Source: Herbiconiux aconitum (GTDB lineage Bacteria > Actinomycetota > Actinomycetes > Actinomycetales > Microbacteriaceae). Taken from it: a stretch of 64,000 nt of DNA. The stretch lies in the NCBI RefSeq assembly GCF_024979235.1, contig NZ_JANLCM010000002.1, positions 1,550,001-1,614,000 on the forward strand. Reading direction: 5' to 3'. The notes beneath the pieces were generated by a model. The model made no database searches, was not told the origin of the DNA, and worked only from the letters and a program-made list of their open reading frames with translations. A program made the position numbers and the translations under genes. Shown one piece after another: positions 43,280 to 57,033 of this stretch; position 1 is the stretch's first letter; each line of letters opens with the position of its first letter.

Positions 43280-44990
43280 CCTGCACCGGGAACAGCCGGG
43301 TGGCTTCCTGACGCTCGAGCGACGCGGCAACCAGACCTTGGAACAACGGATGCGGCCGGCTGGGCCGCGACCGCAGCTCCGGATGCGCCTGGGTCGCCAC
43401 GTAGTACGGGTGCACGTCGCGCGGCAGCTCGACGTATTCCACCAGGTGTCCGTCGGGCGAGACGCCGGAGAACCACAGGCCGGCATCGGCGATCTGCTCG
43501 CGGTACTTGTTGTTCACCTCGTAACGGTGACGGTGGCGCTCGGCAGCTGAGGATGCGCCGTAGACCTCTTCCACGATCGATCCGGCCGCGAGTTCGGCTT
43601 CGTAGAGACCGAGGCGCATGGTTCCGCCGAGGTCGCCGCCGGCGATGATGTCGACCTGCTCGGCCATCGTCGCGATCACGGGGAACTCGGTGTCGGGGTC
43701 GAACTCGCTCGACGAGGCGCCCGGAAGGCCCACCACGTTGCGGGCGTACTCGATCACCATGCACTGGAGGCCGAGGCAGAGCCCCAGGGCCGGGATGCCG
43801 TTCTCGCGGGCGAAGCGCAGCGCGCCGAGCTTGCCCTCGATGCCGCGCACGCCGAATCCGCCGGGCACCAGGATGCCGTCGACGCCCTCGGCCCCGGAGA
43901 GCTCGCGGGCGGCTCCCTCGGGCGTCTGGCAGTTGTCCGACGGAATCCACTTGATCTTCACCTTCGTACGGTGGGCGAACCCGCCCGCCCGCAACGCCTC
44001 GGTCACCGAGAGGTAGGCGTCGGGCAGGTCGATGTACTTGCCCACCAGACCGATCGTCACCTCGTGCTTGGGCTCGTGCACGGCGTCGAGCAGCGGCTGC
44101 CAGCCCGACCAGTCCACGTCGGTGGCCTTCGATCCGAGGTCGAGGTGGTCGACGATGTAGGCGTCGAGTCCCTGCTCGTGCAGCATCGTCGGGATGTCGT
44201 AGATCGAGGGAACGTCGATGGCGTTCACCACGGCCTGCTCGTCGACGTCGCACATCAGCGCGATCTTGCGCTTGTTGCTCTCCGAGACGGGCCGGTCGCT
44301 CCGCAGCACGAGCGCGTCGGGCTGGATGCCGATCGACCGGAGGGCGGCGACCGAGTGCTGCGTCGGCTTCGTCTTCTGCTCACCCGAGGCGTTCATGAAG
44401 GGCACCAGCGAAACGTGCACGAAGAAAACGTTCTTGCGGCCCAGCTCGTGGCGAACCTGGCGGGCCGACTCGATGAACGGCTGCGACTCGATGTCGCCCA
44501 CCGTGCCGCCGATCTCGGTGATGATCACGTCGGGGCGGGAGGCGTCGTGAGCCTGGAGGCGCATCCGTCGTTTGATCTCATCGGTGATGTGCGGAATGAC
44601 CTGCACCGTGTCGCCCAGGTATTCGCCGCGGCGCTCCTTGGCGATGACGCTGGAATAGATTTGACCGGTCGTCACGTTCGCGGCCTGATTCAGGTTGATG
44701 TCGAGGAACCGCTCGTAGTGACCGATGTCGAGATCGGTCTCCGCGCCGTCGTCGGTCACGAAGACCTCGCCGTGCTGGAACGGGTTCATCGTTCCCGGAT
44801 CGACATTGAGATAGGGATCGAGCTTCTGCATCACGACGCGGAGTCCGCGCGCGGTGAGCAGATTGCCCAGGCTGGCGGCGGTGAGGCCTTTACCCAGAGA
44901 GGAGACGACACCCCCGGTGACGAAGATGTGCTTCGTCAGTTTCGAGTCGTTTTGGTTGTTCTTACGTTCCGCGTCATGAGCATCGTCCAC
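43266..44990 (-). CDS. pyrG: CTP synthase
   Basis: 574 residues. The synthetase domain starts at [23 protein letters not shown] (about 19-41). The C-terminal class I amidotransferase has nucleophile Cys in LGLCLGLQ and the His-Glu pair in ATQAHPE. It makes CTP from UTP and glutamine-derived ammonia. GTG start with a weak ribosome-binding site. Confidence 0.97.
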   Translation of the reverse strand: MDDAHDAERKNNQNDSKLTKHIFVTGGVVSSLGKGLTAASLGNLLTARGLRVVMQKLDPYLNVDPGTMNPFQHGEVFVTDDGAETDLDIGHYERFLDINLNQAANVTTGQIYSSVIAKERRGEYLGDTVQVIPHITDEIKRRMRLQAHDASRPDVIITEIGGTVGDIESQPFIESARQVRHELGRKNVFFVHVSLVPFMNASGEQKTKPTQHSVAALRSIGIQPDALVLRSDRPVSESNKRKIALMCDVDEQAVVNAIDVPSIYDIPTMLHEQGLDAYIVDHLDLGSKATDVDWSGWQPLLDAVHEPKHEVTIGLVGKYIDLPDAYLSVTEALRAGGFAHRTKVKIKWIPSDNCQTPEGAARELSGAEGVDGILVPGGFGVRGIEGKLGALRFARENGIPALGLCLGLQCMVIEYARNVVGLPGASSSEFDPDTEFPVIATMAEQVDIIAGGDLGGTMRLGLYEAELAAGSIVEEVYGASSAAERHRHRYEVNNKYREQIADAGLWFSGVSPDGHLVEYVELPRDVHPYYVATQAHPELRSRPSRPHPLFQGLVAASLERQEATRLFPVQDADA

Positions 44991-45029
44991 GGAGTTCCAT
45001 CCTAACAGTGCTGCGACGCCATTCGTCGT

Positions 45030-46454
45030 TCACGAGATGAGCAAGTCGTCGTCGGACTTCTCGGCGGGGTTGTCCGGTTCCTCCGCCTCCGGCACCTCCA
45101 CCACCACGATCTCCGGTGGCACGGGCCGCTGCAGCAGCTCGACGAGCAGCAAGAGCACCACCGCGATCACCGCGGTCCAGATGATCTGCCCCGTCGACAA
45201 CGGGCGCAAGAACAGGATGAAGGCCGCCGCGGCCACACCGATCAGCACCTGGATGAGCACTCGCTGCTTACCGAGCACCCGCCCGAAGGCCCCCGTGGAG
45301 ATCCCGCGCGCGTCGCCGATGGCACGGAGCCGCGTCGCGGCGTCTCCGAAGGCTCGGCGCAGAGCCGGTGCCGGTCGGTAAGGACCGACGGCCCAGCTGA
45401 TCACCATCACCGTGAACGCGAGCACCGCCACCGCCACGACCGTGCTGGCGATCATCGACGTCACGGTGTCGTAGATCACTCCCGCGGCGTCGATCGGCAC
45501 GTACCGCGGAGCGATCGACGCGACCGTCACCAGGTTCCCGATCCGCAGACCGATCCCGAGCAGAACCATCAGCGCGCCGAGCGACAACCCCGTCCAGAAC
45601 AGCGCCACGGTGCGGCGTTTCGCCGCCACGACGCCCGCTGCCAGAAAGGCGATCGCGATCCACGGCAGCCACACCCCGAGGCTGACCGCCAACCCGTAGG
45701 CGAGGGTGAGCTGACCGAAACTGTCCGACTGCGCCACCACGATGTTCATGTCGACGCTGGGGATGGCATCCGCGAAACTCAAGCCCTGGTCGATCATGGC
45801 GGCTTTCACCGCCTCGATGATCGGGCCGAGTTGCACCGAGAGCTCCCCTGAGGAGGAGATCGAGAGGGCACCCGCCGGATCGTTGGTCATGGCCGCCACC
45901 AGCTGCTGGTGACTCACCCGGAGCGCCTGCTCCCAAATGTCGGCGAAAGCCGGAGATTCGACGAAGTTCGTCACCACCGTGGTGGCGAGCGACTGCAGGC
46001 CGAGCGCCGCGGGCCTCTTCAGCGCAGACAGGGCAGCGGATGCGGCCGGCGGCAACCCCAGTTCGTCGACCGCGTCGAACACGTCACTGGTGGTCTTCTC
46101 GAAGTCGACCTGCTCTTCGACAGCGGTCATCACCTCCTCGATCACGAAGGCCTGAATGGCGGCATCTTCGGCCAGCGGCGCGAACGTCGAGACGAAGGCC
46201 TCGGTGTTCGCCAGTTGACTCTGCGTCCAGGTCGCCGCAACGGCCACCGGCGCCAGAATCAGGCCGATCACCACGAGAACGACGGATGCGACGGTGCGGC
46301 CTCGCCCTCGACGCCGGCGTTTGACGGGCTCCAGACCACTCTCAGTGTCGAGCGGAAGGGTGTCGGCGAGTCCCGCATGCGCCCGTAGCCGCTCGTTCTC
46401 CGCCTGGAGCTGTTCGACCATCGCGGCCAGCTCGCTGTTCGTCAACCGTGCCAT
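45030..46454 (-). CDS. Large integral membrane protein, actinobacterial, unknown function
   Basis: 474 residues. A short coiled-coil-like start (LAAMVEQLQAENERLRAH) is followed by a basic linker, a membrane helix at about 55-75, a large extracytoplasmic domain (about 76-245), further helices in about 245-345 and 395-440, and an acidic C-terminal tail. I do not recognise a catalytic motif. It occupies the place where mycobacteria have steA and mctB between recN and pyrG. No ribosome-binding oddity. Function unknown. Confidence 0.8.
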   Translation of the reverse strand: MARLTNSELAAMVEQLQAENERLRAHAGLADTLPLDTESGLEPVKRRRRGRGRTVASVVLVVIGLILAPVAVAATWTQSQLANTEAFVSTFAPLAEDAAIQAFVIEEVMTAVEEQVDFEKTTSDVFDAVDELGLPPAASAALSALKRPAALGLQSLATTVVTNFVESPAFADIWEQALRVSHQQLVAAMTNDPAGALSISSSGELSVQLGPIIEAVKAAMIDQGLSFADAIPSVDMNIVVAQSDSFGQLTLAYGLAVSLGVWLPWIAIAFLAAGVVAAKRRTVALFWTGLSLGALMVLLGIGLRIGNLVTVASIAPRYVPIDAAGVIYDTVTSMIASTVVAVAVLAFTVMVISWAVGPYRPAPALRRAFGDAATRLRAIGDARGISTGAFGRVLGKQRVLIQVLIGVAAAAFILFLRPLSTGQIIWTAVIAVVLLLLVELLQRPVPPEIVVVEVPEAEEPDNPAEKSDDDLLIS

Positions 46455-46541
46455 CGTCTCGTCCCCTTCAACCCCCTAGGTGGCTACAGTGTGGCACAAG
46501 GGCAATCGAGGAGTCATCGCAGAATCAGCGTGACATCGGGT

Positions 46542-48263
46542 TCATCCACGCGCCGCGGCGAGGCTCTCCGCCGTTGAGAGAAGTTCCGCGGCGTGGGCGA
46601 GCCCTGATTCCGAGTCAGGCAGCCCGGAGAGCAGCCGCGCCATCTCCGCGAGGCGGTCGTCGCCGGCGAGCTGAACGACGTTGCTCGCCGTCACCGGACC
46701 GTCCTGGTCTTTCTCCACCCGCAGGTGGTTGGTGGCGAACGCGGCCACCTGCGCCAGGTGCGTCACCACGATCACCTGCGACGATCGCGCGAGCACGGCC
46801 AGGCGCCGCCCGATCTCGATCGCTGAGGCGCCGCCCACCCCCGCATCCACCTCGTCGAAGACGAAGGTCGGCACGGGATCGGCCGCTGCCAGCACGACCT
46901 CGATCGCGAGCATCACCCGCGAGAGCTCGCCGCCGGAGGCCCCTTTGTTGAGCGGCCGCGGCTCGCTGCCCTCGTGCGCACGGAGCAAGAACTGCACGAG
47001 GTCGCGCCCGGTGGAGCCGAGGTCGTCGCGCTGCTGCACCTCCACCACGAACCGCGCGTTCGGCATCGCGAGCGCGCCCAACTCGTCGGTGACGGCAGTC
47101 GAGAGCCTCTCCCCCGCGTCACTGCGCAGCGCGCTGAGGTCGTCGGCGATCCGCGTCAGCTCGGCGTACTCGTCGTCGACCAGCGCCGAGAGCTGTTCGA
47201 TGCGATCGGAGTCGGAGTCGAGTTCGAGCAGGCGCGGCTCCGCCTCGGCGGTGAAGGCGAGCACATCGGAGAGTTCGGGACCGTACTTGCGGGTCAGCAC
47301 CGTCAGCTGGGCGCGTCGTTCCTGCACGCGGTCGAGTTCGCCCACTTCATCGGTTTCGAGCCCTGACACGTAACTGGCCAGCTGAGTGGAGATGTCGGAC
47401 ACGATGAAACTCGCATTCGCGAGAGCTTCGACGATGGGCGCGAGCGCCGTGTCATGGTGGGCCACCCGTTCGAGGCTCCGCAACGCGGCGTCGATCAGCC
47501 CGACTGTGTCCGGTCCGTCGCCCGTTTCGCTCGAGATGCCCTCCCGCGCCTCGGCGGCCGCCAACCGCAGGTCTTCGAGGTTCGTCAGGCGCCCCGCCAG
47601 ATCGGCCAGCTCAGCGTCTTCGCCCTCGACGGGCGCGACTGCCGAGATCTCGTCGATGGCCGCCCGGAGTTGTTCGGCTTCGCGCAGGCGCGACGAGCGC
47701 TCGGTCACGAGTGCGTCGATCTCGGAACTGTGCGCCTGCCACGACTCGTAGAGACTCCGGTATTCGGTCACGCGTTCGGCGAGCGCTGGTCCGGCGAAAC
47801 TGTCGAGCGCTCCGCGCTGGGCTGACTGGCTCTTCAAGCGGAGCTGGTCGGATTGGCCGTGCACCACGACCAGGGCGCTGCCGAGCTCGGAGAGCACGCT
47901 GATCGGCGCCGACCGGCCGCCCACGACTGCACGGCTGCGCCCCTCGGCCGAGACGGAGCGCGACAGGATGACCTCGGCGTCGCCGATATCGCCGGCGTCG
48001 TCGAGGTCTCCTCCCACCTCCCGCACGCGATCCGCGACGACTCCATCACGACCCACCAGGATGCGGCCCTCGATCCAGGCCTGCCCCGCTCCCTTGCGAA
48101 TCGACCCCGTGTCGGCACGCTCGCCGAACAGCAGCCCGAGCGCCGACACCACCATGGTCTTGCCCGCGCCGGTCTCGCCGGTGACGGCGGTGAACCCCGG
48201 GCCGAGCGGCAGCACGGCTTCGCCGATCACGCCGAGGTCTCTGATCGACAGTTCCTCAATCAC
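46542..48263 (-). CDS. recN: DNA repair protein RecN
   Basis: 573 residues, SMC-like. Walker A is GETGAGKTMVV near residues 29-39, the ABC signature is GGELSRVMLAIEV, and Walker B is FVFDEVDAGVGG, with coiled coils between. It acts in double-strand break repair. The GTG start overlaps the nadK stop by eight bases. Confidence 0.96.
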   Translation of the reverse strand: MIEELSIRDLGVIGEAVLPLGPGFTAVTGETGAGKTMVVSALGLLFGERADTGSIRKGAGQAWIEGRILVGRDGVVADRVREVGGDLDDAGDIGDAEVILSRSVSAEGRSRAVVGGRSAPISVLSELGSALVVVHGQSDQLRLKSQSAQRGALDSFAGPALAERVTEYRSLYESWQAHSSEIDALVTERSSRLREAEQLRAAIDEISAVAPVEGEDAELADLAGRLTNLEDLRLAAAEAREGISSETGDGPDTVGLIDAALRSLERVAHHDTALAPIVEALANASFIVSDISTQLASYVSGLETDEVGELDRVQERRAQLTVLTRKYGPELSDVLAFTAEAEPRLLELDSDSDRIEQLSALVDDEYAELTRIADDLSALRSDAGERLSTAVTDELGALAMPNARFVVEVQQRDDLGSTGRDLVQFLLRAHEGSEPRPLNKGASGGELSRVMLAIEVVLAAADPVPTFVFDEVDAGVGGASAIEIGRRLAVLARSSQVIVVTHLAQVAAFATNHLRVEKDQDGPVTASNVVQLAGDDRLAEMARLLSGLPDSESGLAHAAELLSTAESLAAARG

Positions 48264-49170
48264 GATCCATCGGCCCCCGCCACCCGTTCACGGGCAGATT
48301 GAACTTGCGCACCAGGCGATCGGTGAACGGCGCCATGTGCAACCGCGCGAGGCGCACCGGCGTCGGCGAGCGGCGCACCACCACGCGCGCGCCTTTCGGC
48401 AGATCCCACATCCGGCGGCCGTCGGCCCAGAGCACGGCGCCGCCCTGGGTGCGGTCGAGTACCTCCACCGCGAGCGCGGAATTCGGTCCGACGACCAGTG
48501 GGCGCGCGAACAGCGCGTGCGGACTGAGCGGCACCATCAGCAGCGCGTCGAGGCTCGGCCACACCACCGGCCCGCCGGCCGAGAAAGAGTAGGCGGTCGA
48601 CCCGGTGGGAGTCGACATCACCACGCCGTCGCAGCCGAAGCTCGACAACGGGCGCCCGTCGACCTCCACCACGACCTCGAGCATGCGTTCGCGACTCGCC
48701 TTCTCGACGGTGGCCTCGTTGAGTGCCCAGGTCTCGTAGACGACTTCGGAATCGACCTTCACCCGCACCGCCAACGTCATCCGCTCTTCCACCAGGTAGT
48801 CGCGCCCGAGCGCACGGTTCACGGTCTCGGTGAGGTCTTCGCGATCACTCTCGGCGAGAAACCCCACGTGCCCGAGGTTCACCCCGAGCAGCGGGACGGT
48901 CGAGCCGCGCACGAGTTCGGCCGCCCGCAGGATGGTGCCGTCGCCGCCGAGCACGATCACGAGCTCGAGGTCGAACACGGTCACGCCCGAACCGAGGGTC
49001 TCGAACGACCCCAGATCGGCGAGCGCCTCCGTTTGGTCGTTCTCGTCGAGCGGACCGATCACCGGAGTCACCCCGGCGCCCCGCAATTGCTGGCACACGC
49101 TCTGCGCGGCCACGACGGAGTCGTGACGCCCGGTGTGCAGAACGACCAGCATGTATCGCTCAGCAGACAC
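48256..49170 (-). CDS. nadK: NAD kinase
   Basis: 304 residues. The GGDG motif is VIVLGGDGTILRAAE near residues 72-86, followed by NLGHVGFLAE and SPTGSTAYSFSAGGP. It phosphorylates NAD to NADP. GTG start after AGGAG, four bases downstream of the tlyA stop. Confidence 0.96.
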   Translation of the reverse strand: MSAERYMLVVLHTGRHDSVVAAQSVCQQLRGAGVTPVIGPLDENDQTEALADLGSFETLGSGVTVFDLELVIVLGGDGTILRAAELVRGSTVPLLGVNLGHVGFLAESDREDLTETVNRALGRDYLVEERMTLAVRVKVDSEVVYETWALNEATVEKASRERMLEVVVEVDGRPLSSFGCDGVVMSTPTGSTAYSFSAGGPVVWPSLDALLMVPLSPHALFARPLVVGPNSALAVEVLDRTQGGAVLWADGRRMWDLPKGARVVVRRSPTPVRLARLHMAPFTDRLVRKFNLPVNGWRGPMDRD

Positions 49171-49173
49171 GCA

Positions 49174-49977
49174 TCACGCTCCTGTCATCTCGGTGACTCG
49201 TCCCAACCATTCTGTCGGATGGGAACCGACATCCTGATTGAACCAGACCAGGTACTCCAGATTCCCGGCACCGCCGGCAATTGGGGAGGGGATCAGGCCG
49301 GCTGTGGATAACCCGAGGTCGTACGCGGCCCACAGCACGTTGGTCACCGCGTCGGCGCGGAGTGCGGCGTTCCGCACGATGCCCTCTTTCACACCCGTGC
49401 GGCCGACCTCGAACTGCGGCTTCACCAGCAACACGAAGTCCGCGTCGGGCCGGGCGACCGACCGCAGCGGCTCCAGCACCAGCCCGAGCGAGATGAACGA
49501 GAGGTCGCCCACCACGAGGTCGACCGGCCGGTCGATCCCGGATGCGCCGGCGAGGGTTTCCGGGGTGGCGAACCGCAGATTGAAACCCTCCACCGCAATG
49601 ACACGCGGGTCGCGGGCGATGATCGGATCGAGCTGATCGTGCCCCACATCGGCCGCGATCACCCTTTCGGCGCCGCGCTCCAGCAGCACCTGGGTGAAAC
49701 CTCCGGTGGAGGCACCGGCGTCCAGCGCCAGCACGCCGTCGACGCGCACACCGGAGAAGGCGTCGAGCGCCGCGATCAGCTTGTTCGCGCCGCGGCTCAC
49801 GTAACGGTCGACCGCGTCGACGGTCACGGTTTGTTCCTCGCTCACGGGGAACGAGGCCTTGACCTGCGGCGTCCCGTCGACACGCACGTAACCGTTGGCG
49901 ATCAGACGCGCAGCATGGGTGCGCGACCGGGCCAGGCCGCGAGCGGCGACCACGGCATCCAGACGAGCACTACCCAT
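49174..49977 (-). CDS. tlyA: TlyA family rRNA 2'-O-methyltransferase
   Basis: 267 residues. An S4 domain (RLDAVVAARGLARSRTHAAR, about 4-23) is joined to an FtsJ-type methyltransferase with motif I in ALDAGASTGGFTQVLLERGA. The mycobacterial homologue methylates 16S C1409 and 23S C1920 and determines capreomycin sensitivity. The start overlaps the small ORF upstream by eight bases. Confidence 0.94.
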   Translation of the reverse strand: MGSARLDAVVAARGLARSRTHAARLIANGYVRVDGTPQVKASFPVSEEQTVTVDAVDRYVSRGANKLIAALDAFSGVRVDGVLALDAGASTGGFTQVLLERGAERVIAADVGHDQLDPIIARDPRVIAVEGFNLRFATPETLAGASGIDRPVDLVVGDLSFISLGLVLEPLRSVARPDADFVLLVKPQFEVGRTGVKEGIVRNAALRADAVTNVLWAAYDLGLSTAGLIPSPIAGGAGNLEYLVWFNQDVGSHPTEWLGRVTEMTGA

Positions 49978-50128
49978 CCGACGGCGACGCGTCCCCGCCC
50001 TCGAGGCGGGCTTTCAATTCTTCGTGCACTTGGGCGTATGCGATCGCACGCTGGTCCAGGGGCTGTTCCTCGATGACGCGGAGCCGCGGAACCAGTGCGG
50101 CATCGTTGTCGACGTCGTCTGTGTTCAC
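49970..50128 (-). CDS. Small conserved-position protein (52 aa) between HAD and tlyA
   Basis: A GTG-started frame of 52 codons beginning VNTDDVDNDAALVPRLRVIE, rich in acidic residues and ending GGDASPSDG. It overlaps tlyA by eight bases, as other operon members do. The same slot holds a small ORF in mycobacteria (Rv1693 as I remember it), which supports a real gene. No domain recognised; length and helix-forming core (EEQPLDQRAIAYAQVHEELKAR) suggest a small helical protein. Confidence 0.75.
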   Translation of the reverse strand: MNTDDVDNDAALVPRLRVIEEQPLDQRAIAYAQVHEELKARLEGGDASPSDG

Positions 50129-50183
50129 CTGCCCAGCGTACCGTGCGCATCCGGCTGCGGCACCGGGACGGGCGGGCGTCCGG

Positions 50184-51203
50184 TCAGCTGTAGAGCGCAG
50201 GGTCGACGTCGAGCGCGTGGATCGACAGGCCCGAGTTCCAGATCGCCGCGGAGCCCGCGCGCACCAGATCGGTGGGCGAGTCGCCGGTCTTCACCACGCG
50301 CACCACGTGTCCCTTCATCCGCACGACGGATGCGCCCACCGAGGTCTCCGAGCCGTCCTTCGAGGTCACCGTGGCGGGGTACGGATCGAACAACTGACGC
50401 AGATCCGCCAGGATGAAGTCGGGGCGGGAGCCCGCCGGCGCGGCGAGCACCTGCTTCGCCCGGTCGATGCCGGTGAGCACGTGGATCGCCCGCAGCCCGG
50501 CGCGCTTGGCGCCCAAGGTGTCGGTGTCCAGGCGGTCACCGATGAACGCTGCGTTCTCGGCTCCGAACCGCGCAAGGGCCACTTCGAAGATCGGCGCCTC
50601 GGGTTTGCCCGCCACCACGGGCAGCCGTCCGACGGCTGTGTGCACCGCCGACACCAGCGTGCCGTTGCCGGGGGCGATACCGCCGGCCACCGGAATGGTC
50701 CAGTCGGTGTTGGTGGCCACCCAGTGCACGGCCGGGTCGTGCAGCGCGAAGCTCGCCTCGGCCAGCTGCGTCCACCCCACCTCGGGCGCGAATCCCTGCA
50801 CCACGGCGGCGGGGCGATCGGATGCCGATCGGGTCACGACGAATCCGGCCTTCTCCACCTCGGACACGAGACCGATTCCCCCCACCACGAGCACGGTCGC
50901 TCCGGGGTCGATGAGCGTGACCAGGATGCGCATGGCCGCCTGCGGCGACGTCACGACGTCTTCCGGAGCCACGGTCAGCCCGAAGCTGCTGAGGTGCTCC
51001 GCCACCTGCGCGTCGGTGCGCGACGCATTGTTGGTGATGAAGCCGGTGCGAAGACCCTCGGATGCCACACGCGACAATGCGTCGACCGCATACGGGATGG
51101 CCGTGGGGCCTTGATAGACCACGCCGTCGAGATCGGCGAGAACGGCGTCGACACCGTCGAGCGGGAGCATCGGCTCCGTCTTCTTCGTTCCGAACAGACC
51201 CAT
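50184..51203 (-). CDS. HAD-IIA family hydrolase
   Basis: 339 residues. Motif I is LADLDGVVYQG near residues 22-32, motif II is FITNNAS, and the C-terminal motif is GKPEAPIFEVALARFG with FIGDRLDTDTLGAKRAG. It resembles NagD/glycerol-phosphate phosphatases of the Rv1692 type, which recycle glycerol-3-phosphate in mycobacteria. A 65-residue C-terminal extension (TSVGASVVRMKGHVVRV) is specific to this group. ATG 51203 follows GAGGAAGAGG and lies only 24 bases after the rRNA terminator. Confidence 0.92.
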   Translation of the reverse strand: MGLFGTKKTEPMLPLDGVDAVLADLDGVVYQGPTAIPYAVDALSRVASEGLRTGFITNNASRTDAQVAEHLSSFGLTVAPEDVVTSPQAAMRILVTLIDPGATVLVVGGIGLVSEVEKAGFVVTRSASDRPAAVVQGFAPEVGWTQLAEASFALHDPAVHWVATNTDWTIPVAGGIAPGNGTLVSAVHTAVGRLPVVAGKPEAPIFEVALARFGAENAAFIGDRLDTDTLGAKRAGLRAIHVLTGIDRAKQVLAAPAGSRPDFILADLRQLFDPYPATVTSKDGSETSVGASVVRMKGHVVRVVKTGDSPTDLVRAGSAAIWNSGLSIHALDVDPALYS

Positions 51204-51226
51204 CGTCCTCTTCCTCGCGTTAACGC

Positions 51227-51257
51227 AAAATGGCCACCCATTGCTGGGTGGCCATTT
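51227..51257 (-). terminator. Intrinsic terminator of rRNA operon copy 1
   Basis: On the minus strand the 11-bp arms ATGGCCACCCA and TGGGTGGCCAT enclose GCAA and are followed by a T-run, about ten bases after the 5S gene. Confidence 0.85.
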
Positions 51258-51266
51258 CACAAAGAA

Positions 51267-51384
51267 GTCCGGCGGTGTCCTACTCTCCCACAAGGTCCCC
51301 CTTGCAGTACCATCGGCGCAGAGAGTCTTAGCTTCCGGGTTCGGAATGTGACCGGGCGTTTCCCTCTCGCTATGGCCGCCGAAA
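51267..51384 (-). rRNA. rrf: 5S ribosomal RNA (copy 1)
   Basis: The minus strand reads GTTTCGGCGGCCATAGCG at the 5' end and CACCGCCGGAC at the 3' end, which pair as helix I. The internal CGAACCCGGAAG loop region is typical. Ends are approximate by a few bases. Confidence 0.93.
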
Positions 51385-51524
51385 CACTATTGATGTATCA
51401 AAGTGAATTCGAGCAATCATTGCTGATTGTTCGGTTCTCGACCGTACATCGAGAACCACATAGTGGACGCAAGCAATCTTGGCTCTAAATACCAGCCTTA
51501 CAACGGTATGAAGATAGTGATTAT
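51385..51524 (-). other. 23S-5S spacer with 23S processing-stem arm
   Basis: Bases 51451-51474 are complementary, with three mismatches or wobbles in 24, to 54749-54772 upstream of the 23S gene. The two arms would form the RNase III stem enclosing precursor 23S rRNA. No tRNA is present. Confidence 0.7.
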
Positions 51525-56577
<5,053 letters not shown>

Positions 56578-56817
56578 TAAATGTTTACGCACAGACACGA
56601 CCACCGGAATAGGCGGACCGCGCTGCAAGTTTGAAACTGACAGAACAAATCATTACTGACTTGCTTTGTTGTTCTAAATGTTTCCCAAAAGGAATCCCTC
56701 TCCGACCAAAGCCGAAGCGGGGTTTTTGGCATATGACATTGTGCACGCTGTTGAGTTCTCAAGGATCGGATGCTCCAAAAACCAGGCCTTCCAGCCATCG
56801 TTCCGGGCAACTTCTCT
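56578..56817 (-). promoter_or_regulatory. rRNA leader region (copy 1)
   Basis: A 240-base AT-richer leader. It contains the actinobacterial rRNA leader element TTGAGAACTCAACAG (near 56748-56762 on the minus strand) and the 16S processing arm at 56742-56753. Open frames here and in the rRNA genes are not coding. Confidence 0.7.
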
Positions 56818-56845
56818 ATATTACCTGCTCCCAACCCCATGTCAA
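56818..56845 (-). promoter_or_regulatory. Core promoter of rRNA operon (copy 1)
   Basis: On the minus strand TTGACA (56840-56845) and TAATAT (56818-56823) are 16 bp apart, a strong housekeeping-type promoter about 240 bp before the 16S gene. Confidence 0.75.
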
Positions 56846-56861
56846 ATCGGCCGTTTTCGGC

Positions 56862-56880
56862 GCCGAGACAAGATCTCGGC
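56862..56880 (-). terminator. Hairpin between hypothetical gene and rRNA promoter
   Basis: GCCGAGA and TCTCGGC (7-bp arms) around five bases lie 17 bp upstream of the rRNA -35 box and 150 bp after the stop of the gene at 57034. It may end that gene's transcript. A different hairpin occupies the same place in copy 2. The remaining 56881-57033 shows nothing else I can support. Confidence 0.4.
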
Positions 56881-57033
56881 ACGCCAAACTAACCATGACA
56901 CCATCGGTCAGGATCAAGATGTTCTTCGGAGCCGCGTCACCCTAGAGCTGGGCCCGTAATGGACACCGCGCTTCTTCGTGTTTCGCGTTGCTCCGAGGCA
57001 ACTTGTCAACCATAACCAGTCTCAGACCCGACG

